NCBI GenBank assembly: GCA_029339505.1
Contig: JAQISU010000132.1
Span: 4,793,501 to 4,857,500, forward strand
Reading direction: 5' to 3'
Length of the DNA: 64,000 bases
Origin: Unio delphinus
Lineage: Eukaryota > Mollusca > Bivalvia > Unionida > Unionidae
A program made the position numbers and the translations under genes. Below, in pieces: positions 11,696 through 24,634 of the stretch (positions within the stretch are counted from its first letter, which is position 1; each line of letters begins with the position of its first letter). The notes below the pieces were generated by a model that did no database searches, was not told where the DNA came from, and worked only from the letters and a program-made list of their open reading frames with translations.

Positions 11696-14600
11696 TAATT
11701 GTGAAAACATCACTATGAGTCAGATCGAACTTCACCGTCATCGTAGAAATTTTTAGCACTAAGGGTCATCCCATTGAGAGTACACGTCCGGTTAGCACCT
11801 GCACTAATCATATTATTGTAGATGGGATAGGCTGCCACAGACAAAATATATATATCAATCTCAAACTATGTGAGATGAATCTCACTATCTATAGTTCCAC
11901 TTTCAGGACAAAGGTTGATAAATATAGTCTTACAAAATATTTGCGTAAGTTTTGTTTGTGTTTTCCAAGCACTGTAATCCTTGTAATGCATAATGCAAGA
12001 ACATCACATGGTATACTCATGTTCCTGTTTATATACTTCATATGTTGTAATATTTAAAACTTGATTATAATAAAGTCTTGTCTTTCAATGAGTAGATGAC
12101 AAAGTTAGACATGTTTGCCCAGCAGTAAACCATTGCAATTATAAGTCTTCAGGGTGATCTTAGAATACAAATCAGGCAAAGGTAACATCTGTCTTTCAAA
12201 CATCGTTTTAATACATGTTTTATTTGCTAGGTTTGAACCCTTACGTAAAATGGAGAAGTGTTTACACCACTGAGCACAAAAGCGTGATAACCTTTTCCTG
12301 TAAAATACATGCTTTTAAGCTCTTATAACTTGGTGTTTTTAATTCCAGATTTTAAAATTCTACGTACTTTAAATAAGATGTCCATTTCTAAAAATAGACA
12401 CTAATTTTAAACCAATGAATGTGCTAACAGAAGTAAAGCGACAAATATGTAAGAACCAATCATTTTCCAGAAAAGTACCTGTAAACAGACTTTGCACATT
12501 GCTAATCCGTTAAATTTAAATGTATGCGCCCCACTTCCGTTTACTTGATTTTTTATAAAGACATGTCTGAACAGAAACTCTGAAAGACACTAACAATAAC
12601 AAGGAAACTATCGTGAACGCAAATTGTAACCAAGGACTCCAATGACGTGTGCATATGAAGAAAATACAGAACAATAAACGTAAAAAAAACATATTCATAA
12701 TGTCTACAGGTGTTTTCTCGAGGTGTTTTTAAAATATATGGTCGCGGTATTAACATGTTAAGCTTGCTACAGGATCTATTTGGATTTATATTCCTTAATA
12801 AAATTTTAACACGACACGAGTTTGTATACATACACACGTATCGTTTATATGCTCCCCTTGATTGCCTAAGAACATGTTAAACAATGATCATTAAGGAGCG
12901 TAGTTGTTGATAGATGTATATGTGTATTTATGTTTCAGTTTATTTTCTCATATCTGTTTGTTATATAACCAAATATCGTTGCTTTTATATGACTATTGTA
13001 TTTTATTTTAAGGAATGATTAAATATAGGACAGTACTGAAAACGCATGTCAGCTATCCAACAAGGTACATTCACATCAACTTTATATTACCTATGACGAT
13101 CATGGTCTACTCAAGGGGAATGCAAACATAAATTAAAGTGAAACTAACATGATTATGACATGCATGCAGACATTGTCCGAAATGGATACAATACAATACA
13201 AATTTATCTATATTTTCCCAGTCTCCAATCAGTTACGTGTACCAAACAGAATTATTTGACGTTTAAATATCATCTGAATAAAATATTTCAGAAACGTTCC
13301 ATTTTGTATCACTATAGTGAGTCATAAATGATGCCAACATATCAAATAATTTTACAAGTTTAAAATATCAATTCCACTTTAAAACTAAAATATAAAATTT
13401 CATTTGGAATATTAAATCGGATAAATAATAGCTATGAATATCCCCATAATTCGTCATTTTCTATCATCTGGACAGGCAAAATTGACACCGATACTGCTAC
13501 TATATAATGTTGGCTGCCAGAATGCTGTTGACAACGTACAAAGACTTTTCGGCAGAGATATTCTGAAACGAGGACCCTCCTTACATATCCTCCACGTAAA
13601 TTCTGCGCAATGGGCATCAAACGCATTAAACAGCCAACTCCAAAATGAGTTGTTACAGGCAATAGGATTTTCCAAGTTTCCGCAAAATGAACCTCTGCAT
13701 TAATTAATTACAGCCTGTTAGAGCAAATCTTTGTAAGAAATCGGCCAGACTGACATGTAGCAGGGTTCCTCGACGAAACCTGGCCTTTACATTTTTGTTA
13801 CATCCCCAAACACGCTTAGTCTGACAGCAACGACACCTTGCATCGGTAACATCCTAACACCGGTAACTTTCTAACATCTGACAATTCATATACATTGTGA
13901 GTACGCCCCCAAGCACCCATTTCGACTAAATCGTAGCATACTACGATTGACTTAAAGTGATGGGGGACGAGAACGTCATTCAGCGCACATCACTCATGGG
14001 GACATTAACCGGTTTCATATGCTCTCACGGACAAATGTGACCTAAATCCAGCTAACGTAACGTAACTGTCTGACCATCCATTGCTGACTCGTGAAACTAT
14101 GAAAATTACTTGTTGTTTAGCCAAACTGAATGACGTCTACCTTAATTCAGATCGTGTTAACCAAACCTCTATTTCCATGACTGAAGAGATAGTAAATGTT
14201 AGGTTAATAAATACTGTTCAAGACCTGATAAGAGAGATTTTAATAGATGAAATAAATAAAAACCAATAATTGAGAGTAGACCGAGACGTATAGACTTAAG
14301 AAGCAGAGAAGGCAGTCACAATAACAATAGCAGGAGCCAGTCAAAGGCTTTGTGGACTGTCGAGTGGACATGAAATAGTTATGCGTCTCCTTTTCTCAGA
14401 AGAAGATCTTATCATGTCAGACAACCTATAGCGTGACGAGGACCCATCTTAGACGATAAGTAAATGCCACAACCTAAAACAAAACAGCCCTAAAAGTGTA
14501 GCATTTGTCAGTCTAGCTAATCAAAGCGTTCACTCATTAATTTTGAAAAAGATGATTAGAATCTCAACATGGCTTGAGTTCCAGAAGCATATGGAATATT

Positions 14601-14857
14601 CTAAGCAACTTTAGGGCGACCTAGACGTGGAGCAAATACAGAAAAAAGCCATAATTTAAGAAAAGAAAAAGGAAAAAAAAAAAGAACAAGAGAAACAAAG
14701 AAGAAATATTTTTTCTTCGCCTAATCATTAAATAATCCAGTGAGGTCAAACCTATAGTTAGGACATTGGCATTACCACCACCAAAACTTCAACTAAAACC
14801 ATAACAACAACCACAAAGCAGTAAAGAACAGGAGAAGAAACAGATAAAAAGTATAGT
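11689..14857. repeat. Segmental duplication, copy A, distal part
   Basis: Corresponds to 39158-39516 plus 54309-about 58085 of copy B. Landmarks are CTACAGTTAATTGTGAAAAC, AAGAACATCACATG, CAATGAGTAGAT, the CATTAATTAATTACAGCC block and the AGCAGGAGCCAGTCA block. Copy A is continuous where copy B holds the 14.8 kb element. Open frames here (for example 14081-14269) are not kept cleanly in copy B, so no gene is called. Confidence 0.85.
12018..12022. other. Unoccupied paralogous target site of the Polinton
   Basis: CATGT lies in ACTCATGTTCCTGT. The left part matches the sequence just left of the element in copy B (AAGAACATCACATG..TCATGT) and the right part matches that just right of it (CATGTTCCTGT). 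The site is single here and duplicated around the element, as expected of a target before insertion. Confidence 0.85.
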
Positions 14858-16750
14858 CAGAAATACACTGTGGATGAGAGACAAAAATGACATTTTTCTG
14901 TTTCTCTTTGGCACGAATGATAAAGGTCTAAAGGATCATATTTCTGACCGTATTCACGAAATAATTTAGTGTGTGTGTGACTGGTTTTTTGCCGCTCCAC
15001 TTTAGTCATCATGTGTATGATAATAGCGTAATGGCAATGGCCAAATCACATCCGAAAGAATACGCTCACGTTATTGGGGAATTCGGTCACAGTGTGGTAT
15101 ACCGCATAATTCAATCGCCGTTCTTTAACGAAAATGAATAAAGATAATTACTTTAGCTTTATCGTCTTACTCCTGCAACAATGAATGTATGTTTCTTCGA
15201 ATTATTTATTCTAATGGGTTCGAGGTCATTTTACACAATTGAACAAAAGAAAGTTGCAATTTTACTTTTTTCATTTAGTGTGATGTTATAGTTGTTACAG
15301 CACACACTCACGATTGAAAAAGGGAGGTAAACGTTATAGGTCTAATGATTTCCTCTTAGTATCGGATTATGTTAATTCCAGTTTATGTAACAGGGACATT
15401 TCATGGAATCACCGTAACAATTTGTTTTCATTAGATCTCAATGCTAATATTTTGTGAAATAAATATACTTTCTATCCTACTCAGCACGAATGTCACAAAC
15501 TGTCACAGAGAACAATCTTTCACTGTCAAATTGACAAGGATAATACCAGGTATTCCACTGCATTTAAGAGAGGTAACTTTGTTGGAACTAGATAGGGCTA
15601 ATAGTTATCTAGTCAAAACAGACCCAGTTTCACCCAGGTGTTGCAAAATTAAAAGATATCATAAAAATACCAAATATGATTAAATTAGGAATTAACATAA
15701 TCGCACATGTTGCCAAGAAACTTAAATTTTGTTTCAGCCTTATAGAAAGTACAAATCTTAAATAATGAACCAATCACATTTAGTGTTGCTGTTTTTTTTC
15801 TGAATGCAAGGTTGCCGACTCTTTAGTACACCTTGAGGATGAACACTTGATACCGTTATACCTCATGATGATTAGGTGAACATACCTAAGTAAAGTAAGT
15901 TCCTTACTATTTGGAACACAAGCATCATTTATTAACAATAAGATCAATGGGCATGTGACAAGTTTTAAAGTTTATAAAGTTCTAATGAAAATTATACAAA
16001 GAATGAAAATTTTTTATCTATAGAAAATGATTCATATCGGTCTATTAATGTAATACATACTTTGAAATACTTTCAGCAGTAAGGGTAACAAATTAAAAGT
16101 TATTCAAAGGTAGACAATGCAGTCAAGTATGGAAACTCCTAACTAGATAATGCATAACTGACCACTCTGGCAAGATATATGCAGTAAGACAGTCGATCAG
16201 TAATCTATAATTAAACACGTATTGTTATTATCAACTTCTACCTTGCGGTTTTAAAAGTTTGGAAGTATAATTGGAGACTGGTGCAGCGACAGTAATCATA
16301 ATGACCAAGTACAAAGCTTGAATAGTGCACGTAAATCTTGCTGGACTCCAGTGTCAAATTGTAGATCTAAATTATATGACGTTTGATGGCTTATTATTGT
16401 GTTTCAGCAGGACACTGAAATAAATATATGTCTAATCAAAGAAAGTGTCGAATAAAATTAATGTTCAATAAACGTACTTCCTTTCTTCATGGTACCCCAA
16501 TACACTGTATTTTCAATATTGTTCTTTTGCGCATAACAGTTTTCATCTGGGTAGTTTTCTGTGTATCGCTTAATGTAAGTTAATTTTGAAAACTATATAA
16601 AATATCTTGCATTATCTTGACATTTCTTTGAACCAATTTGTGCAGTTAAAATCCTCTGAGGCACTTCTGTAACATTAATTGGTTCCCTGATAAACCTCTT
16701 TGATCTTCACGAGTATGAAGCTGTCTTGTAATGATAGCTGTTTCCCTGAA
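14858..16750. repeat. Duplicated segment, second copy (partner 10176-11695)
   Basis: A diverged direct copy of 10176-11695, starting right where similarity between copy A and copy B stops. Together they suggest a tandem array of a larger unit, of which only this part remains in the third position. Confidence 0.75.
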
Positions 16751-17210
16751 ACCAGGATCAAAATCAATACATGGTCAAGACGGTATTTGGATTCCTTGCA
16801 AAAATAGTAATAGTAGCGATAATGTTGTATACCCACCCATTTTGTAAGGAGCATTTCCATTAGAATCAGGATGAAGCTATATAATGTAGATCTGCATAAT
16901 ATGACACGAAAACTCTATACAATTACATCTGCTATAAAATTACATCTGCTAGAGCACGTTATGCAAAACGTATTATAGCAATCACATTTAACTAAATGAA
17001 ATGTTGTCATACCTAGATTATCTAATATTTTATACGAGGCCCTCTCCCATACTGTGGTGCTTTCCTATCCAATATCCACATACCCACATAAAGTTTTCAC
17101 ACAGGAACTTAAATGGTAAAGACTTATATACAGATATACATCCATTACAAATGTTAAAGGAGAAACAAGAGCACAAAGCACAAAGCCAGTTTCAGAACAT
17201 AGTAAATACG

Positions 17211-17213
<3 letters not shown>

Positions 17214-17294
<81 letters not shown>
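17214..17294. repeat. (AT)n microsatellite
   Basis: Uninterrupted AT run of about 80 bp. Confidence 0.95.
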
Positions 17295-17296
<2 letters not shown>

Positions 17297-18837
17297 CTGT
17301 TTCTTGTGTATGTAAATTAGTGATTTGTAGCAGTCACAAAATTATCACATATTAATAAATGAAACACACTGTTTTGATACATCGCGCAGATTGACCTGGC
17401 AACACATTGGAGACTTTCATGGTACGGTCGGTATTTATTATCCATACCTTATAACCCGTTTCAATAAAGTCATATGAAATTTCATGTATCGGTAAGGTCG
17501 ACTACAAAAGTCATTTGTAATCCTCAGAAATGTTATCGTAGACTAATAAATATGAGGCAAACATTATATTCAACTAAACGGTTAGTCAAGAACAAATAAA
17601 CCTAATTGACCTTGGACCTTTTAGAAATGATGATTTTCAAAGCATTCATCACTGAAGTCTTTTAACATAGTCTTTATTTACAGTTTCATGTAGTGATGAC
17701 AGTCATCTCTAATGCTTATAGACCAACACAAATCAGCATGGAGTGATCTCAATTAATGCATTTGATGAAATTTTTGCTTAATTCAAGAATCATATTAATG
17801 TTGATGCTTCATTGCTAATTTTTGAATTATTACAAGCTTATTGTCTTTCTAGTTTCATAGACATTTTGTCAGTTGCACCCTATTTCCAGAAGAATATTTA
17901 AACAAGAAATATACATGATCGCCTAACGCATTAACACTATAGGCAGTTTAAAATGTTTAAGTTATCTTTGTAAATTTAGAGTAGTTTTCTTTACCAATTC
18001 CACTGAATCTAATATGAAATAATAATTCCAATTTTTATGAATTAAACGAATTTCCTGTAATATGATTGGATGTAAACGGTCACGTGATGTTGATCAGGAA
18101 TTGTTTACACTTCGATAAATTCTGGGACTACTTTCGGTTTTTGAAATATAAATAAACATTGCATACACGCTATTGTGAAACGATTTTGTCATCTGTAAAA
18201 TATATAATACTGCAAATAAATATAACTTTTACACTTTTTATACTTTTTCCAATATTCTTTGATTCAAATGCATAGTTTAAGCGTAAATGTGACAGTAGTC
18301 ACATTTCATTACTCACTAGATCACCGAGTGGGTCTTGTTAAGTATTAACGCTGCTAAGAATGACATAAAATGTTACTCTTGTATAGAATTTATTTCATTG
18401 TTACCTTTATATAGTAAGGGATAGCATCATCTTGTTCATATTTCTATAAAAATTGGAAGTATTCACTGAAAAAAATCCCTAATGATTTCAGGTTTGATTG
18501 AAATGTAATTTAGCACACTTGTTGAGTCGGTATCAGTTGTTATTATGTAAGGTCATAGTCATCTGACGTAACAGATGGGACTGACTAAAACTGAACAAGA
18601 ATGTTGTCAGTAAACAAAATGTGTTAAAAACCACGGTAACCATTGCCTATGATGTAAAAGATGAAGTTTATGAATAAACGTAACTGTGGCTGTAGTCAAT
18701 TTATTCGTGTGATTCTGTACAGGTTATGTATTACGGGCGGTGTGAGACGCCGAATGAAAGGTAACTACGCGCTACGTAAATTCGAATGCATTATTGATGG
18801 AATAAGTTCATTTGACGATAGAAATGATGAAATTGGA
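17295..18837. other. AT-rich host DNA, no gene; contains a 0.1 kb repeat
   Basis: About 100 bp at 17925-18025 (from CGCATTAACACTAT to CTAATATGAAATAAT) recur at 19014-19120. A short piece of the same wording (CACTGAATCTAATATGAAA) reappears at about 63970. Nothing else was recognised. Confidence 0.6.
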
Positions 18838-19003
18838 ATTATAAGGATTAAATGATCATGGTTGGGTATTTATTGATGTGTAAATTTTACCTAATCACTC
18901 ACAAAGTTAACATAAATTCCTTCGGACTTAATTTACTTTGTGAGTCATTAGGTAAAATTTACACATCAAAAAATACCCAACCATGATCACTTAATCCTAT
19001 AAT
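18838..19003. repeat. Foldback repeat, two arms of about 70 bp
   Basis: Left arm 18838-18908 and right arm 18935-19003 are near-perfect reverse complements, separated by a loop of about 26 bp. The arms contain CATGATCATGGTTGGGTATT and its complement with few mismatches. Such long arms point to a foldback element or MITE remnant; no clear target duplication was found. Confidence 0.85.
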
Positions 19004-19013
19004 AACCGTGGTC

Positions 19014-19120
19014 AACGCATTAACACTATGGGCAGTTTAAAGTGTTTAAGATACCTTTGTAAATTTAGAGTAGTTTTCTTTACCAATTCCAGTGAACCTA
19101 ATATGAAATAATAACCGTGG
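19014..19120. repeat. Second copy of the 0.1 kb repeat
   Basis: Matches 17925-18025 closely. It is itself framed by AATAACCGTGGTCAA at 19001 and again at about 19110, so the flank is duplicated too. Confidence 0.75.
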
Positions 19121-19844
19121 TCAAGGCAGTATCTGGATTCGACAGTATTTATCTTATTACTAAACGTTTTACTATTATTCCATAATATAAAATACGTCGA
19201 CGTAGATCGAGCTCTAACTGTGTTAAGGAAAGAAAGGTCGATATTGAAGAGTTAGGTAAATTCTGAAAAACGGTTAGCAGTCTCTCAACTTTTAGATTAA
19301 TTCTTATTCTCTCAAATGACAGACATATTGAACAAGACATTGTCGTCACTACTCCTCCTCATTGTATTGCTTTAGCAATAGAGGATTGTCACTAAGTGAC
19401 TTCTTAGTGTGTTATTAAAAAAAAACTGTACCCACCTGATATACAATATGGACACCTTGATGTTCAATATGATTAAACATAATTATTCATATGATGTCTG
19501 GATGCTGCTGAGGATGAATATGATCTCGATTGTAAATCCAATGTGACTGTAACAATAACTCTTCTGACAATGTGGCTGGTGACCTCTCTTTCTGAATGAG
19601 GATCATCAAGTCATACATGGAAATGATGACAGCCGAATATTCAACAACCATGATATCAATCGTATTGTCCATTCCCGACTCTAAATGGATGCAGATTATA
19701 AACGTTTCATCGTATCTCTACTTTGTTCTGAATTAGAATGTTAAAGATTGTAACGTTTTTTTACATAATTTGTTCTGAATTAGAATGTTAAAGATTGTAA
19801 CATCTATGTATATAACGTTTTTTTACATAATAATACGTGTGACC

Positions 19845-20440
19845 AACCCCCAAGATGGACAGACTTTCGTCGCATCATCACCAAGCTCAACATCAGCATT
19901 CAGCCCTAAAGACGCTCGGAGGGAAAGAAGGCTCACAAAAGTCTAAACATCATAACGCTGAAACACACAAGTACCAAACAGTCTATCGCTGATGCCCTCA
20001 AAATCCGTCTGAAATCACCCCTCTTGACAATCTGAATGTGGAGACTGACTTGGCAGGATTCCGACAGTTAGTCTACAGCACAGCTTCGGAAATTCTAGGA
20101 CCATCAACCAGAAAGCATCAAGACTGGTTTGAGATAAACAGCGACGCGATCTAGCATATTGTGGAAGAGAAACTCATCCTCCTTTAAAACTACCTAAATA
20201 ATTACAAGCCAAACTCTAGGAACGATGTATAAAACAGTATACGCAGAAATGTAAAGCAAAAACGTGACGCATGGCTTAGTAACAAAGCTGCTTAGATCCA
20301 GTGTTACCCTGACCAGCATGACATGTATAACTTCTACAATGCCCTAACGGTTTTGTATGGACATACAATCTCTGGATCATCCCCCAACTCAGCGCAGACG
20401 AGAAAATCTGATTACTTCCTAAGAGGTGATTATTCAACGA
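19845..20440 (+). mobile_element. Decayed non-LTR retrotransposon fragment
   Basis: Broken plus-strand frames spell wording typical of the region between the endonuclease and reverse transcriptase of RTE/CR1-like LINE proteins: STASEILG, RKHQDWF, and at 20323 onward FYNALTVLYG followed by TISGSSP. These pieces occur in the expected order but are separated by stops and frame changes. No catalytic reverse transcriptase motif remains. It is a dead fragment; the clade is from memory of family wording and is unverified. Confidence 0.7.
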
Positions 20441-21164
20441 TGGGGGCACGTTTGTCTTATAGCCAATGTCATCCAATTTTACTCTTTATATTATCTATAT
20501 TTATATTATCTATGACAATTTTACTCTTTATATTGAGACAATAAACCTACCCATACACACTCGTGCATACACAAATCTGATATGCGAAATACACCTTTTG
20601 CGTGTAGATACGTATTACATTCCAGATAATACTACTGGTTGTAAAAGAATTAATAATAATAAACTTAAACAAGATGAAAAGCGATATATGAAGAAAAAAT
20701 GTATTCATGGAGCTGTAATGGTAATATACTTCTCACCTGATATTGGCATCTACGTGACATAAACATTTACTTACATTTAAAGTGCGTTACTTTTAACTAA
20801 TGAAAGCATGTCATGTTCGTCCAGTCAGTACTTGTAGTGGCATCAATAACATTACGTAATATGATTTCAGGAAACCAAAATAAATCCCTCTGACTGTTGT
20901 GATCAATTACAAAACGTCCAACTCTTTAAAGATAGTACGATCCTGCTTAACATGGTTTAATAAGAGTTGAACGGCAGTGCGTGTACATTGATGGTATGTG
21001 ATCGCATTATCTAAGGTTTTGGTGAAGATAGCAAATTACATAATTTTAGTTTTAAAAGGGAATAAAAAGACTTATTGGTAGATATGATAAGGCTAGATAG
21101 ATATATTTGGCAGCTAAGTAAATGCCTTATACAGACACATTTTAGAACAGCGATAAGAACCTAT
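20441..21164. other. Host DNA without recognised feature
   Basis: Nothing beyond short chance open frames was seen. Confidence 0.5.
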
Positions 21165-21690
21165 AAAACCATTTATAATAAATGTTGTAAGGACTTATAA
21201 AGACATTATGATAAATGTTGTAAAGTCTTATAAAGGCATTATGATAAATATTTTAAGGACTTATAAAGCATTCATGATAACTGTGTTAAGGTCTTTATAA
21301 AGGCATTCTCGATAACTGCTGTAAGGAAGTATAAAGACATTATGACAACTGTTGAAAATATAGAGATGTGTAGAAACATAATAAGGAGCTATACATGCAT
21401 TAATGATAAATGTTGTAAGGACTTATAAAGACATCATGATACCTGTTGTAAGGACTTATTATTATGACATTCATGCTAACTGTTTGACGGACTTATACAG
21501 CATCTATGATAAATGTTGTAGAGTCTTATAAAGGGATTTTGATAACTATTTTAAGGGCTTATAAGGCATTCATGATAATTGTGTTAAGGATTTATTAACG
21601 CTTTTATGATAACTGTTGTAAAGACTTATAACGACAGTATACAAACTGTTGTAAGGAATTATAAAACCATTAATGATAACTGTTGTTAGA
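21165..21690. repeat. Minisatellite, unit about 33 bp
   Basis: About fifteen diverged direct copies of a unit such as ATAAATGTTGTAAGGACTTA followed by TAAAGACATTATG. Units vary at GTTGTAAGG/GTGTTAAGG and in the last ten bases. Not coding. Confidence 0.9.
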
Positions 21691-22149
21691 ACAAGTAACT
21701 TTGCATATCTGGACTCGTCCAAAGTATAGCCATTTCCTTAATTATTCATACATGACATGTTCTTTGTTTTACTTTTTATTTCATGACTGATGCCCTGCTT
21801 ATTTGGTATGGTCATACCAATACAATGTTTATGCATGGGAATCGGGTTTGCACTTAGTTACAACGCTCTGGATGTGGTAAGAAAAGGTATAAGTATATTG
21901 CCTTCGTGCGCAACTCAGACGAACCAACTTCTATGCAGCAATACTTTTCGAATAAATATTGAACAAAATAGCATACTATTAACCCAATATTACCAAATCG
22001 ACCGGTTTATTTGCAAATCGTTTTTTCTCTTTGTATGGATTTCTAGCGTCGACAGAATAATGATGTTTTTGAAAACTTTTCCAAGCTGTTTAATTTATAA
22101 CATGTACCATTGTTTCTCCACCTATGTATCCATTACAATCAAATTCTCA

Positions 22150-22772
22150 AAATGCATAACTGGCATCCAAAACACCGGTCAGCATGCAACAAGACGATTA
22201 GCATCCATCAAAACAGGTGACATTTTACAAACCGGATTGCATACCATGAAACAGGATTGGGATACAACAAGACGGTTATCATACAACACGCCGGTTGGCA
22301 AGCGATAAGCCGGTTGGAATACAAGAAGCCGGTTGGCATCCAACAATCTGGCTTACATTCGAAAAGCCGGTTGGCGTACACAAAATAGGTTATCATACAA
22401 CAAGTGGATTGGCATTAAATAAGTCTGTTGGCATAACACAAGTTGGTTATCATACTAGAAGAAGATACCCGTTGGCTTAAAACAAGCCGATTCGAATACA
22501 ACAAGCCGGTTGTCATAAAACAAGCAGGTTATCATAAAACAAGCAGATTATCATAAAACAAGCAGGTTATAATACAACAAGCCGTTTGGCATACAACAAG
22601 TCGGTTGGCATGAAACAAGCAGGTTATCATAAAACAAGCAGATTATCATAAAACAAGCAGGTTATAATACAACAAGCCGTTTGGCATACAACAAGTCGGT
22701 TGGCATAAAACAAGCAGGTTATCATGAAACAAGCAGGCTATCATAAAACTAGCAGGTTGTCACAAAACTAAC
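22150..22772. repeat. Minisatellite, unit about 19-20 bp, with higher-order copy
   Basis: Some thirty copies of a unit such as CAAGCCGGTTGGCATACAA, changing toward the right into CAAGCAGGTTATCATAAAA. A block of about 95 bp made of five units is itself repeated in tandem near 22528-22716. Confidence 0.9.
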
Positions 22773-24548
22773 TCATTTTTTTCAAAGCAACAAGAGTTAG
22801 AAGATTTTCAATACCAAAGTTGTCGTTTGTGTACTGCTTAATTCAACTAGATATTGGTATCTGCAAAAACAGAACAATGGCTGATAACTTGAATTTTAAG
22901 TCTCAGTTATTTATCCATTGCATATATTTATTATTACATTCTTTAGCAGTTACAATGCATTCAGTTGACATGGTTAGGATATATTTAATACTCTGATATA
23001 GTAATATAAGAAATCTGCCGAATCAATTAAATTAATTATTTCATAACATTCACAAATCAAATAACGTTTATATTAGTTTATTTTATATCGTACATATTCA
23101 GTCAATAATTCGTTCATTCAATACAGGTGTATTTGTGTTCAACTCCTGGTTGTGCAGGTGTAAACGGGAGAACGTATTATTGTTCCTGATATCAAACTGT
23201 ATATCAAGTAACAGTCGTATAGCATACCGTTCAAGGTATATAACTCTTCGATATTGAACACAATATCAATACCATTTTAACCTCTTGGTTAAATCTAATA
23301 AAAATTACAAATTAATATTTAAATACGTTAACAAAAACAATTTAAAGTTTGTATTGTCTCAGGCAGTTTAGCCTTGTATAGTACCATAGGTTCAACGTAA
23401 TTCTAACTGCACAAATACTTCCCTGTCCCGGTACTATTGGTGTTTCTGATGAACGTTTTAGTTTCTGTCAAAGACGAAACATAAAAAAATGATTTTGTAC
23501 ATAATGGCTAATGTTTACTACAAGTTAAGCTAGGAACCTATGTATTTTAATAACTTGATTTTGTTTATTTTAGCTTTAATTTTTTTGCAGCATTCACCTC
23601 CTAAACTTTTAATGTCCCAAAAAAACACATGCAAGTTGACTTCACAAAAAAGACAAAATCAAAATATAGATCACATATTTGAGTACTTTCGATTTATTTT
23701 ACTTTTACTACAGTTTACTATAAAAACTTTCACTTTCAAAGAACAAATCATGCATTTCTACTCTGCAAATGAAATAAGAACGGTTTGATTGTCTGGATAT
23801 ACAACAACAAGATTAAACATTAAGCTAACTGTATATCGGGTCGTTTTATTTTAATTGTACCCCTGAGAAATTCATCATGCGACACGCCCAGCGTCTATTT
23901 TGAAGAAAACAGACACAACAAATTTATCAACTCAATGTCTGAAACGCGCAGTTGATTTTTCTCAAAATATCTGCTGTCACAAGTTTGTTTAAGCATCGCT
24001 GAGTTTATGTTTTATTTCTATATGAAATGCATATTGTTGAAAAGAATAAAACGAAACATGAATCTCAGTAATAATGTATGCCTTCGTGTTTCAGATCATA
24101 GTTCCGTAACTGGCTTTGAATTCAAATGGCTTTTTGGGATGACAATAAAAAGTAATAACATTTTTGATCATCCACCTCATGAATTATGAACATGAACAAA
24201 ATTGTTAATGTGATGTTCGTCCTCTTCAGTTTGCTAATAACATAGACTGAGATATGCCTGCAGCATAGGATACCCACTTGCCAGATAGCCTAGCAAGCAA
24301 AATTGCTGTTACATTGAGTCATACTGGCATGTACCTGATAGGAAACATATCTTTTTTCTCAGCAATTACAAGAATTACCATTTTTATGTCTTTACAAAAA
24401 TGCTGACAGATGAGATGAAACTACAGCATAGGTGAAATTTGACCTTTATGACATGTTGGGTCCAGTAGTTCCATGATATCAAAAATAACACATTTCAAAT
24501 GCAGAAAAATAATCATAAATATTAAAAGAATGTTGCACAATGTTTGCA
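22773..24548. other. AT-rich host DNA, no recognised feature
   Basis: No gene, RNA or repeat was recognised. Confidence 0.5.

Positions 24549-24633
<85 letters not shown>
24549..24633. repeat. (AT)n microsatellite
   Basis: AT run of about 85 bp with one ACAT interruption near its start. Confidence 0.95.

Positions 24634-24634
<1 letters not shown>

Noticed and set aside
13434..13703. Overlapping plus and minus frames of 73-89 residues in copy A
   Set aside because: Not kept in copy B, where the same segment has indels and stops; no domain seen.
14081..14269. 62-residue frame in copy A and similar sequence at about 57360-57540
   Set aside because: The copy B counterpart is broken by stops, and the product has no recognisable features.
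21165..21690. Possible tRNA or small-RNA cluster
   Set aside because: Units of 33 bp lack promoter boxes or foldable structure; a simple tandem repeat.
22150..22772. Possible CRISPR-like array from regular short repeats
   Set aside because: Units are contiguous with no unique spacers, so it is an ordinary minisatellite in a eukaryote.
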